A stretch of DNA of 64,000 nucleotides, taken from the NCBI GenBank assembly GCA_041687455.1, contig JAWLBY010000006.1:127289-191288 (forward strand), written 5' to 3'. A model generated the notes under the pieces. That model searched no databases, was not told the origin of the DNA, and saw only the letters and a program-made list of their open reading frames with translations. Source of the DNA: JAWLBY01 sp041687455. Its GTDB lineage: Bacteria; Pseudomonadota; Gammaproteobacteria; Xanthomonadales; Xanthomonadaceae. Position 1 is the first letter of the stretch, and each line of letters begins with the position of its first letter. This document shows positions 52,065 to 63,958 of this stretch, piece after piece. A program made the translations under genes and the position numbers.

Positions 52065-54218
52065 ATGAAGACACCGCTCGCCCTGGCGCTCGCCGCCGCT
52101 CTCGGTTGCTTGTCGCCGCTGTACGCGCAGGCGGAACAGGCGGCCGCAGCAGAAGCGCAGATGGTCAATCCGTTCTTCGAACCGAGTCCACTGCCATACT
52201 TCCTGCCGCCGTTCGACAAGATCCGTGACGAGCACTTCGCGCCGGCACTGGATCGCGGCATGGCCGAACAGCGGGTCGAGATCGACCGGATCGCCGGCAA
52301 TCCGGAACCGCCGACGTTCGACAACACGATCGTCGCGATGGAGCGAAGCGGTGCCCTGCTGCAGCGCACCGGCGCAGTGTTCTCGAATCTGGTCGGCGCG
52401 CACACCAACGACACGCTGAACGCCGTGCAGCGCGAATTCGCGCCGAAGGCCGCCGCGCACATCGACGCGATCCTGCTCAACGATGCACTGTTCCAGCGCG
52501 TGCAGACGCTGTACGACAAGCGTGCCGAGCTCGGTCTCGACAAGGAAGCGACCCGCCTGATCGAGCGCTACCACACCGATTTCGTCCGTGCCGGCGCCAA
52601 GCTGTCGGCCGCAGACAAGGAAGCACTGAAGAAGATCAATGGCGAACTGGCCAGCCTGCAGAGCGCGTTCGGCCAGAACGTGCTGAAAGGCACCAATGCG
52701 ACGGCGCTGCTGGTCGATACCCGCGAGGAACTGGCCGGACTGTCCGACGCCCGGATCGCTGCTGCCGCAGCCGCGGCGAAGGACGCCGGTCACGAGGGCA
52801 AGTTCCTGATCGCGCTGCAGAACACGTCGCAGCAGCCGCCGCTGGCCTCGCTGACCCACCGCGGCACCCGCGAGCGTCTGTTCAAGGCCTCGATCGGCCG
52901 CGGCAGCAGCGGTGGCGAGTTCGACAATCGCGACAACGCGGTCAGGACGGCGAAGCTGCGTGCCGAGCGCGCTCGCCTGCTCGGCTATCCGACCCATGCG
53001 GCCTACCAGCTCGAGGACCAGACCGCAAAGACCACCGACGCGGTCAACAAGCTGCTCGGCGAGCTGGCCCCGGCCGCCGCCGCCAACGCGCGCAGGGAAG
53101 CGGCCGATCTGCAGGCGATCATCGATGGCGAAGGCGGCGACTTCCAACTGGCCGGATGGGACTGGGATTTCTATGCCGGCAAGCTGCGCCAGCAGCGCTA
53201 CGCCTTCGACGAAGACCAGTTGAAGCCGTACTTCGAACTCAACAGCGTGATCGAGAACGGCGTCTTCCATGCCGCCAACAAGCTGTACGGGCTGACCTTC
53301 AAGGAACGCAAGGACCTGCCGGTCTACCACCCGGACGTCCGCGTCTGGGAAGTGTTCGACGCCGATGGCCAGCCGCTCGCACTGTTCCTCGGCGACTACT
53401 ACGCACGGTCCTCGAAGCGGGGCGGCGCGTGGATGAATGCCTACGTCTCGCAGTCGGGCCTGCGCGGCACCAAGCCGGTGGTAGCGAACCACCTGAACAT
53501 TCCGAAGCCGCTGTCCGGCCAGCCGACCCTGCTGACGATGGATGAAGTCGGCACCGCGTTCCACGAATTCGGCCACGCGCTGCACGGCATGTTCTCGAAC
53601 GTGACCTACCCGCGCTTCTCCGGCACCCAGGTGCCGCGCGACTTCGTCGAATACCCGTCGCAGGTCAATGAGATGTGGGCGACCTGGCCGGAGGTGCTGG
53701 CCAACTACGCCAAACACCACGAGACCGGCGAGCCGATCCCGCAGGCGCTGATCGACAAGGTGCAGGCGGCCGACAAGTTCAACCAGGGCTACGCGACCAC
53801 CGAGTATCTGGCCGCATCGCTGCTCGACCAGCGCTGGCACCAGTTGACTCCCGACACCGTGCCATCCGATGCGCTCACCTTCGAAGCCGCTGCGCTCGCG
53901 GATGCCGGCGTCGCGCTGCCGTTCGTGCCGCCGCGTTACCGCAGCACCTACTTCTCGCACATCTTTGCCGGCGGCTATTCGGCCGGCTACTACTCGTACA
54001 TCTGGAGCGAGGTGCTCGATGCCGACACCGTCGAGTGGTTCAAGGAGCAAGGCGGCCTGAAGCGCGAATCTGGCGACACGTTCCGCAAGGCCCTGCTGTC
54101 GCGCGGCGGCAGCGCCGATGCGATGGAACTGTTCGAAGCGTTCCGCGGCCGCCCGCCGCAGATCGGACCGCTGCTGATCCGTCGCGGCCTCGACGAGCCG
54201 GTGGTCGACCGCAAGTAG
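52065..54218 (+). CDS. dcp: M3-family zinc peptidase (dipeptidyl carboxypeptidase Dcp-like)
   Basis: The 717-residue product has a signal peptide (MKTPLALALAAALGCLSPLYAQA), so it is periplasmic or secreted. The peptidase M3 zinc motif HEFGHALH lies at about residue 502, with the downstream EYPSQVNEMWATWPEVL region supplying another ligand. The N-terminal helical half and the middle YYARSSKRGGAWM block are usual for Dcp-type enzymes. It should release dipeptides from the C-terminus of oligopeptides. AGGATCC precedes the start; a good terminator follows. Confidence 0.92.
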   Translation: MKTPLALALAAALGCLSPLYAQAEQAAAAEAQMVNPFFEPSPLPYFLPPFDKIRDEHFAPALDRGMAEQRVEIDRIAGNPEPPTFDNTIVAMERSGALLQRTGAVFSNLVGAHTNDTLNAVQREFAPKAAAHIDAILLNDALFQRVQTLYDKRAELGLDKEATRLIERYHTDFVRAGAKLSAADKEALKKINGELASLQSAFGQNVLKGTNATALLVDTREELAGLSDARIAAAAAAAKDAGHEGKFLIALQNTSQQPPLASLTHRGTRERLFKASIGRGSSGGEFDNRDNAVRTAKLRAERARLLGYPTHAAYQLEDQTAKTTDAVNKLLGELAPAAAANARREAADLQAIIDGEGGDFQLAGWDWDFYAGKLRQQRYAFDEDQLKPYFELNSVIENGVFHAANKLYGLTFKERKDLPVYHPDVRVWEVFDADGQPLALFLGDYYARSSKRGGAWMNAYVSQSGLRGTKPVVANHLNIPKPLSGQPTLLTMDEVGTAFHEFGHALHGMFSNVTYPRFSGTQVPRDFVEYPSQVNEMWATWPEVLANYAKHHETGEPIPQALIDKVQAADKFNQGYATTEYLAASLLDQRWHQLTPDTVPSDALTFEAAALADAGVALPFVPPRYRSTYFSHIFAGGYSAGYYSYIWSEVLDADTVEWFKEQGGLKRESGDTFRKALLSRGGSADAMELFEAFRGRPPQIGPLLIRRGLDEPVVDRK

Positions 54219-54240
54219 GCCGCTCCGCGGCTGCTGCACC

Positions 54241-54274
54241 GGAACGGCCGCCCGCGAGGCGGCCGTTCCGTTTC
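54241..54274 (+). terminator. Rho-independent terminator after dcp
   Basis: A perfect 12-bp stem (GGAACGGCCGCC/GGCGGCCGTTCC) with a 5-base loop and a short T run (GTTT) starts 22 bp after the dcp stop. Confidence 0.8.
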
Positions 54275-54405
54275 CGGCCGAACGGTGCATCACGCCGCCG
54301 TGCAGCGGCCAGGACTGTCTATCCCCTGCTCCGTTGCCGCGATCCCGAGGCCAGCCCGATCGCCCCGGCGACGTTCCGACCAACGGCCGCCACGGCCGAG
54401 CGACT

Positions 54406-54429
54406 CATGGTGTATAAATTGACACCATG
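54406..54429. promoter_or_regulatory. Candidate LexA operator overlapping lexA start
   Basis: CATGGTGT-N8-ACACCATG is a perfect 8-bp inverted repeat with an AT-rich centre. It contains a TATAAA box (54413-54418) and its right arm includes the lexA start codon. This is the position expected of an autoregulatory LexA operator. It is neither the E. coli-type CTGT-N8-ACAG box nor a GAAC-N7-GTTC box; the arms suggest a lineage-specific motif. Confidence 0.6.
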
Positions 54430-55032
54430 AGCACGCCGACCGACCGCCAGCAGGCCATCCTCGATTTCCTGCACGCCCACCGCGCTACGCATGGTCTGCC
54501 GCCGACCACCGGCGAACTGGCCGCCGCGTTCGGCATCCAGCTCAATGCGGCCCGCAAGCATCTGCAGGCGCTGGCGGCCAAGGGGTTGATCGAACTGCTT
54601 CCGGGCAAGGCACGCGGCATCCGGCTACCGGAACCGGCCCGGGTCGACACGGCCGAGCTGCCACTGGTCGGTCGCGTCGCGGCCGGCGCGCCGATCCTGT
54701 CCGAAGGCCATGTCGAAGCCCGTTACGCGATCGATCCGATGCTGTTCCGGCCGCGCGCCGATTTCCTGCTGCGGGTCGAGGGCGACAGCATGATCGATGT
54801 CGGCATCCTCGATGGCGACCTGATCGCCGTGCATCGCACGGCGGATGCCCGCGACGGCCAGATCGTCGTCGCCCGGCTCGATGGCGAGATCACCGTCAAA
54901 CGACTGCAGCACGCCGGCAAGCGACTGTGGCTGCTGCCGGAGAACGCCGCCTACCGGCCGATCGAAGTCCCGCCCGATGCCAGCGACTTCGCGGTCGAAG
55001 GCCTGTACGTCGGCTGCATCAGGAGGGCTTGA
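54427..55032 (+). CDS. lexA: LexA repressor
   Basis: The 201-residue repressor has an N-terminal winged helix-turn-helix (about 1-70: QAILDFLHAH, PPTTGELAAAFGI, ARKHLQALAAKGLI) and a C-terminal autocleavage domain. It has the scissile Ala-Gly in VGRVAAGAP (about residues 80-88), the nucleophile Ser in GDSMIDVGI (about 119-127) and the Lys in ITVKRL (about 156-161). RecA-stimulated cleavage would induce the imu genes. The linker is of ordinary length. The gene starts within the palindrome described above, so autoregulation is likely. imuA lies 291 bp downstream. Confidence 0.95.
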   Translation: MSTPTDRQQAILDFLHAHRATHGLPPTTGELAAAFGIQLNAARKHLQALAAKGLIELLPGKARGIRLPEPARVDTAELPLVGRVAAGAPILSEGHVEARYAIDPMLFRPRADFLLRVEGDSMIDVGILDGDLIAVHRTADARDGQIVVARLDGEITVKRLQHAGKRLWLLPENAAYRPIEVPPDASDFAVEGLYVGCIRRA

Positions 55033-55323
55033 ATGAACCGGAGCCACGCCAGCCCGCGCATGCACGGCATCGCGTCGCCGAGCCTGCACTTCGACGCATG
55101 ACGCCGGGCAGCGTTCGCCCGCCCCGACTTCCGGCCGAGCCGGGATCTGCCGTGTCGCTGCTTTCGAGTCAGGCGAGAGCAGACGCAACGGATCCCGGCT
55201 CAGCCGGAGACCTCGCGTCGGATCGAAGCTTGCAGGGCATCTGCACCGCGGTCACCGATCGCGCCTACCGCACGGCCCACTGACCGTGCCCCGTCATTCC
55301 CGCCGGGAGTATTCCGTTCGCCC
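55033..55323. other. Gap between lexA and imuA (291 bp)
   Basis: No gene is supported here. I see neither a second copy of the lexA palindrome nor a strong terminator, so readthrough from lexA into imuA is possible. Confidence 0.45.
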
Positions 55324-55950
55324 ATGGCTGCCGTCGTCTCCCTCGCTACTGCACTGCGCGATGCCCGGCTGTTCCGTGGCGGTCGTGCGCTGGCCGCGCC
55401 ACGCGCCGGTCTGCCGAGCGGCATCGACGGCCTCGACACGGTGCTGCCGTGGGGCGGCTTTCCGCGCGGTGCGTTGAGCGAGATCCTGCATGCCGCCGAC
55501 GGCATCGGCGAGCTGAGCCTGCTGCTGCCGGCATTGCGCCGGCTGATGCGCGACGAGCGTGTCGCCTTCATCGCGCCGCCGTATCTGCCCTACGCACCCG
55601 CACTGGCGCAGGTCGGCCTGCCGTTGTCGCACCTGGTCTGGATCGTCGCCGACGACGACCGGATGCTGTGGACTGCCGAGCAATGCCTGCGCGCCGGCTG
55701 TCTCGGCGGCGCCCTGCTGTGGAGCCGCACCGGCGACGATCGCACGCTGCGCCGGCTGCAGCTCGCGGCCGAGCACGGCGACGCGCATGCCTGGCTGTTC
55801 CGGCCGCTCGAACATGCCGCCAACGCCAGCCCGGCGGCATTGCGGCTGCAGATCGATCGAACCCAGGTGCAGGTGCTCAAATGCCGCGGAGCAGTCGTCC
55901 GCGGCAGGTTTGCGCCACCGCCGGCAATGAACCTGTCTCACCCACCGTGA
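55324..55950 (+). CDS. imuA: SOS cell-division/translesion protein ImuA
   Basis: The 208-residue protein is related to the RecA/SulA-like ImuA family. Its conserved start is GLPSGIDGLDTVLPWGGFPRGALSEIL (blocks GLPSGIDGLDTVLPWGGFP and GALSEIL), followed by FIAPPYLPYAPALAQVGL. Unlike RecA it lacks a usable Walker A glycine-lysine motif, in line with other ImuA proteins. It partners with ImuB and DnaE2 in SOS mutagenesis. The gene order lexA-imuA-imuB-dnaE2 supports this. Confidence 0.92.
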   Translation: MAAVVSLATALRDARLFRGGRALAAPRAGLPSGIDGLDTVLPWGGFPRGALSEILHAADGIGELSLLLPALRRLMRDERVAFIAPPYLPYAPALAQVGLPLSHLVWIVADDDRMLWTAEQCLRAGCLGGALLWSRTGDDRTLRRLQLAAEHGDAHAWLFRPLEHAANASPAALRLQIDRTQVQVLKCRGAVVRGRFAPPPAMNLSHPP

Positions 55951-55997
55951 TGCGCCGGATGCGCAATGCGCATTCCGTCCGCTGATCCGATGCCGTC

Positions 55998-57418
55998 ATG
56001 CTCTGGGCCAGTTTCTTCCTTCCCGACCTGCCGCTCGAAGCCGTGTTCGGTCTCGACGACGCGATCGGCATACCGCGGGCGATCATCGACGGTCCGGTCA
56101 ACCGGCCGCAGATCGTGCAGGCCGATCCGGCCGCAACGGCAGTCGGCGTCCGCGTCGGTCACGGCCTTGCCGCTGCCCGCGCCTTCGCCGCCACGCTCGA
56201 CGTGCGACGCCGGCAGCCGCAGGTCGAACGCGACCGACTGTCGACGCTGGCGGCATGGGCCTACGGCTTCAGCAGTCAGGTCGCGATCGAGCCGCCCGAT
56301 GCGGTGCTGCTCGAAGTCGGAGCCAGCCTGAAGCTGTTCGGTGGCTGGCCGTTGCTCGAACGGCAACTGCGGGCCGGCCTCGCCGAACTCGGCCATCGGC
56401 ATCACCTGGTCGCCGCTCCGAGCCCGGCCGGCGCGCTGCTGCTGGCACGCGCCGGCCACGATTTTGCGGTGGTCGCCGAGGCGCAATTGCGCAATGCCCT
56501 GGCGGCAGTCGCACTGAGCGATTGCGGATTGCCGGCGCGCACCGTCCGCTCGCTGCATGCGGTCGGCTGGCGGCGGCTCGATGCCCTGCTGCGGGCGCCA
56601 CGCGCCGAACTGGCCCGGCGATTCGACCCGGAACTGCCCGGCTGGCTCGACCGCCTGCTCGGCAGCGCCGCCGATCCGCGCCCGCTGTATCGGCCACCGG
56701 ATCGCTTCGAACGCCTGATCGACTTCGATGCCGCGCTCGAAAGTCTCGAGGCGCTGGCGTTTCCGCTGCGACGGTTGTGCCAGGAACTGGCCGCCTACCT
56801 GCAGGCACGCGATGGCGGCGTGCAGCATTTCGTGCTGCGGATCGGCCACGACGACGTGCCGGCGACCGACGTCGAAATCGGCCTGCGGCTGACCCAGCGC
56901 GACCCGCAGCCGTTGTTCGAGGCCGCCCGCGGCCGGCTCGAGCGCGTCGCCCTGCCCGGCCCGGTGCGCAGTCTCGGCCTGTGCGCCGACCATCTGCCGG
57001 CCTTCATTCCGGAACGTCGCGGCCTGTTCGACCCGACACCGCGCGGCCAGCTCGGCTGGCCGGAACTGCAGGAACGGCTGCGCGCACGGCTCGGTGACGA
57101 TGCCGTCCGCACGCTGCGGCTGCATTCCGACCATCGTCCCGAACGCGCCTGGCGCAGCCTGCACCACGGCACCGAACGGCCAGCGGTGGTCGCTCCGCCA
57201 GGTGCCGCCCGCCCGCTGTGGTTGCTGCCCCGCCCGCAACCGCTGCGACAACCGATCGTCCGCGTGCTGACCGATCCGGAGCGGATCGAGAGCGGCTGGT
57301 GGGACGATGCCGACGTCCGTCGCGACTACGTCGTCGCCGAACTGGCCGATGGCCAGCGCGCCTGGCTGTATCGCGAGGCCGGCAACCGCGGCGGCTGGAT
57401 GCTGCACGGCTGGTTCGC

Positions 57419-57422
<4 letters not shown>
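55998..57422 (+). CDS. imuB: Y-family polymerase-like protein ImuB
   Basis: The 474-residue protein is the inactive Y-family relative that links the mutasome to the sliding clamp. The N-terminal block WASFFLPDLPLEAVFGLDD is typical for ImuB. The two catalytic acidic residues of active Y-family polymerases are not evident. A GQLGWPEL stretch (about residues 350-357) could be the clamp-binding motif, but this is only a guess. Its stop codon overlaps the dnaE2 ATG (ATGA). Confidence 0.93.
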
Positions 57423-61345
<3,923 letters not shown>

Positions 61346-61722
61346 CCGCACAAGCGAACCCGCCCGACACGGCCGCGTGCTGTACGCAGCAACAACTCCG
61401 CCGCAGTTCCATTGCAGCAGCCCCCCGCAGCCCGCCACGGCCCCGCCGATATTGTCCGTTTTGCCCCGCCGTGCGACGATCCCACGGCCCGTCACGAACA
61501 CCGAAGATTGCGTCGGGATTAGACGTCGGGATTACACGTCACGATCAAGGCAAGCCTATGATGTTTGTACGAATGTTCCAGAACCGACGTCTTTCCTGGC
61601 GGTGTTACACGTCAGGATTACGCGTCAGTGCTGACGTCTAATAGTAGTTGGATGGCATTGGAGCGTTCTGTCGCACGCCTGCTTTTGGCTCCGGCGAGAT
61701 CAAGAGTAGCGGTGCAGTTCGG
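61346..61722. other. Region between dnaE2 and first cassette gene
   Basis: This 377-bp gap holds no recognisable gene; no integrase gene or remnant is visible. It includes the repeat- and inverted-repeat-rich segment at 61511-61653. GC content falls here compared with dnaE2. Confidence 0.6.
61511..61653. other. Candidate attI-like or recombination junction at left edge of cassette array
   Basis: Repeated CGTC-GGGATTA-type units (61511-61540 and 61606-61630), a 10-bp inverted repeat ATTAGACGTC/GACGTCTAAT (61518-61527 and 61633-61642), a hairpin CGTCAG-TG-CTGACG (61623-61636), and a GTTGGAT core (61647-61653) that fits the GTTRRRY recombination consensus sit together. attI sites carry such direct repeats and core; attC remnants can also look like this. 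Confidence 0.4.
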
Positions 61723-62052
61723 GTGAAGCGTATCTTGTTCGTCTGCGGCCAGAACAAGCTGAGAAGCCCAACGGCCGAGCATGTCTTCGCGTCGTGGCCA
61801 GGTGTCGAGACCGCGTCGGCCGGTTTGAAGAACGAAGCGGAGTTTCCGGTGTGCCCTGAGCTCCTCGCTTGGGCCGACGTCATTTTCGTCATGGAGCGGT
61901 CGCATCGGGCTAAACTCGCACAAGGGTTCCGCAAGCACCTTGGCGGCAAGCGGGTGATCTGCCTTGAGGTGCCGGACAAGTTCAGCTACATGCAGCCTGA
62001 GTTGGTCAGCCTTCTAGAAGCTCGGGTTGCGCCTCATCTTCCAGCCAAGTAG
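61723..62052 (+). CDS. Low-molecular-weight protein tyrosine phosphatase-like (cassette gene 1)
   Basis: The 109-residue protein has the phosphatase P-loop CGQNKLRSPTAE (CX5R-S), the acid loop in EVPDKFSYM and a MERSHRAKL block. It should be a small cytoplasmic phosphatase that acts on phosphotyrosine or a related phosphoester. The GTG at 61723 (KRILFVCGQ) is chosen because it matches the family start; an ATG 75 bases upstream would add an unlikely tail. The gene lies at the head of the cassette array and is followed by attC1. Confidence 0.8.
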   Translation: MKRILFVCGQNKLRSPTAEHVFASWPGVETASAGLKNEAEFPVCPELLAWADVIFVMERSHRAKLAQGFRKHLGGKRVICLEVPDKFSYMQPELVSLLEARVAPHLPAK

Positions 62053-62068
62053 GTCTCCCGGTGCTGCC

Positions 62069-62158
62069 ATCCAACTATGCGTTCAAGCGGACTGCGGGGA
62101 CATTCCATGAGTTTCCTGACGTTCTGTCGGCCCGCGGCCGCTTAACGCGGCGTTAGAT
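62069..62158 (+). other. attC site 1
   Basis: The site has R'' ATCCAAC, left stem GCGTTCAAGCGG, right stem CCGCTTAACGC and R' GTTAGAT. The stems pair with one extrahelical base, as in integron attC sites. About 90 bp long. Confidence 0.9.
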
Positions 62159-62162
62159 CGCA

Positions 62163-62498
62163 ATGGATCCGTCTGTCGTACAGTCCGCAAAGCTTTTCCT
62201 CATCTCGGCCCTCGGCCTTTCAAAGGATGCCCTGCACATATCAGTAGGTCTGGCCGCATTCTTTCTGGCCGCCATACTGCTTCGCAAGCCATTGCAGTCA
62301 GTGCTACCCATCACTGTGGTTGTAATAGTTGCGCTCACTGGCGAGGCAGTAGATGCTATCGATGACCTTGCATCTATTGGCTATTGGCGGTGGGCGGCAA
62401 GCCTACACGACATTGTCGTCACAATATTTTGGCCGGCAGTAGTTTTTACTCTGGCACGTTTCGGCGTTATTGGTCGAGGGCGTGGCGGTGCAATCTAA
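62163..62498 (+). CDS. Cassette-encoded small membrane protein (111 aa)
   Basis: The product has about three hydrophobic segments (residues about 28-44, 46-64 and 83-101) and few charged residues. Its ATG is four bases after the attC1 core, so there is almost no room for a ribosome site of its own. No family is recognised. It ends inside the start of attC2 (stop at 62496-62498). Confidence 0.75.
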   Translation: MDPSVVQSAKLFLISALGLSKDALHISVGLAAFFLAAILLRKPLQSVLPITVVVIVALTGEAVDAIDDLASIGYWRWAASLHDIVVTIFWPAVVFTLARFGVIGRGRGGAI

Positions 62499-62582
62499 CT
62501 ATGCGTTCAAGCGGACAGCGGGGACAGGCCATGGTGTTTCTGATGCTCTTTCGGCCCGCTGCCGCTTAACGCGGCGTTAGAT
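62493..62582 (+). other. attC site 2
   Basis: R'' ATCTAAC and R' GTTAGAT flank stems that are nearly identical to site 1 (GCGTTCAAGCGG and CCGCTTAACGC). Confidence 0.9.
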
Positions 62583-62634
62583 GTGCCTGCAGCCACTCTG
62601 CGTATCCCCCGAGCCGCATCTTAGCGTAGCGTCC

Positions 62635-63015
62635 ATGCAAGAACCGAACATCAAGCTTCAGTTGATCTCCATGGTCCCGCTCTATTTGTCGTTTGCGTAT
62701 GCGGCATTGGGCGCGGCGTTCTTTCTCATTCGCAGGGAAGTTGGTCCAAGGCTGCTACTTCTCTCAGCGCTGGGGTTCCTGTATTGCTCGGCGGCAGAGG
62801 GTCTCGGCTTCATTTCCCAGTACATAGCAGCCGAGCATTCGGCTAGTCTGGGCTTGGATACCTCGGGGTCTCCTTTGCTGGTCGCCATTCTCCTCCGAGA
62901 GGCGGTCTTGCTCACCGCGTCGGTTCTGGTGCTTGTAGCGGCGTTCCGGTTCACGCGTGGCACATCTAACTATGCGTTCAAGCGGACTGCGGAGACACAC
63001 CATCGTGTTTCCTGA
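62635..63015 (+). CDS. Cassette-encoded membrane protein (126 aa)
   Basis: About three to four membrane segments are visible (YLSFAYAALGAAFFLI, LLLLSALGFLYCSAAEGLGFI, LLVAILLREAVLLTASVLVLVAAF). The frame runs through the start of attC3, adding a NYAFKRTAETHHRVS tail that is encoded by the recombination site. No family is recognised. The upstream 50 bp after attC2 carry no clear ribosome site. Confidence 0.65.
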   Translation: MQEPNIKLQLISMVPLYLSFAYAALGAAFFLIRREVGPRLLLLSALGFLYCSAAEGLGFISQYIAAEHSASLGLDTSGSPLLVAILLREAVLLTASVLVLVAAFRFTRGTSNYAFKRTAETHHRVS

Positions 63016-63054
63016 TGCTCTGTCGTGCCGCAGCCGCTTAACGCGTCGTTAGCC
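62964..63054 (+). other. attC site 3
   Basis: R'' ATCTAAC and R' GTTAGCC flank stems GCGTTCAAGCGG/CCGCTTAACGC; the loop part differs slightly from the other sites. Confidence 0.9.
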
Positions 63055-63069
63055 TTCGCTGGAGGATGC

Positions 63070-63588
63070 ATGGAGTTTCTGAAGATTGCTTTCACCGCGT
63101 TTCAACTATTCGTCGCCGCGCTTTTTGTTTTGATTTTTCTTCGCTTCGTGTTTCCGGGGAATGAAAGCGGTTGGGTGGATCGCGCCCTTAAGGCAATGCT
63201 CAACACCGTCAACGTTTCGCCCGAGATCGTTGCAGCGACCTGGAATCTCACCACGTCCCTTGCATACCTTTCGGGCATGCTGCTCGTTGTCTTTCTTCTG
63301 CTCGTTGGTGCTTTTCTGTTCGGTTACACAGCGGCAACAGAGTTCGGTTACGTCAACGAACTGCTCGCCTCCTACTACGTCCCGCTGTCACGAATCGCTA
63401 GCAGTCCGGTCGCGTGGGCGGGCGCCACCACCGCAGTGGGGTGTACCGTCGCGATCGGCCACATGAAGAATCTGAATATGCAGCGCGAAAAGACCCGCCT
63501 TGATTTCATCAAGCACGAACGAGAAGAACACGAGGCTCGGGAGCGGCAAAGAATGGAGCGGTTGGGCCTTCACCGTGGCGAAGGCTAA
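63070..63588 (+). CDS. Cassette-encoded two-helix membrane protein (172 aa)
   Basis: The product has membrane segments at about 7-27 and 70-95, and a long charged C-terminal helix (MQREKTRLDFIKHEREEHEARERQRMERL). It may be a small membrane protein with a cytoplasmic coiled coil. The ATG at 63070 is preceded by GGAGGATGC, a good ribosome site. Its stop overlaps the start of attC4. No family is recognised. Confidence 0.75.
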   Translation: MEFLKIAFTAFQLFVAALFVLIFLRFVFPGNESGWVDRALKAMLNTVNVSPEIVAATWNLTTSLAYLSGMLLVVFLLLVGAFLFGYTAATEFGYVNELLASYYVPLSRIASSPVAWAGATTAVGCTVAIGHMKNLNMQREKTRLDFIKHEREEHEARERQRMERLGLHRGEG

Positions 63589-63673
63589 CTATGCGTTCAA
63601 GCGGACTGCGGGGAGAGACCATCGTGTTTCCTGATGTTGTATCGGCCCGCTGCCGCTTAACGCGGCGTTGGGT
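63583..63673 (+). other. attC site 4
   Basis: R'' GGCTAAC, the usual stem GCGTTCAAGCGG/CCGCTTAACGC and R' GTTGGGT (an exact GTTRRRY) are present. Confidence 0.9.
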
Positions 63674-63676
63674 ATC

Positions 63677-63958
63677 ATGGTGAAGTTTGTCGCAATCGTA
63701 GGCACAGATCATTGGCCCCAGTGTGGCAAGCATTGCGAGGGCGAGATCAGCCCACAGAACCTTCAGGCAACGCTGACTCAGCTTGCTCAGGCGCACAAAG
63801 TGGACGCCGTTGCTGAGGAGATGAATTTTGAAGGCCTCGCCTGTTACGGATCGGAGCGCTCAGTATTGCAGGATGTCGCAGTTCTCCTCGACCTACCCGG
63901 TGCGCGTCAAGATAGTTGTCGCCTCCGTCACGCAGCTTTTCGCTTACTCCACTCCTGA
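63677..63958 (+). CDS. Cassette-encoded hypothetical protein (93 aa, possibly frameshifted)
   Basis: The N-terminal part (VAIVGTDHWPQCGKHCEGEISPQNL) looks like a real soluble protein, with a DHWPQCGKHCEGE cysteine/histidine cluster that could bind metal. The last 20 residues (ARQDSCRLRHAAFRLLHS) are not convincing and may follow a frameshift; no attC follows before the window ends. The start lies three bases after attC4's core. The family is unknown. Confidence 0.45.
   Translation: MVKFVAIVGTDHWPQCGKHCEGEISPQNLQATLTQLAQAHKVDAVAEEMNFEGLACYGSERSVLQDVAVLLDLPGARQDSCRLRHAAFRLLHS

Noticed and set aside
51972..54383. Minus-strand frame of about 800 codons opposite dcp
   Set aside because: Shadow of the M3 peptidase gene, no motif.
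61648..62052. Upstream ATG start for the phosphatase-like cassette gene
   Set aside because: It adds 25 residues of no family likeness; the GTG start begins at the conserved KRILFVC block.
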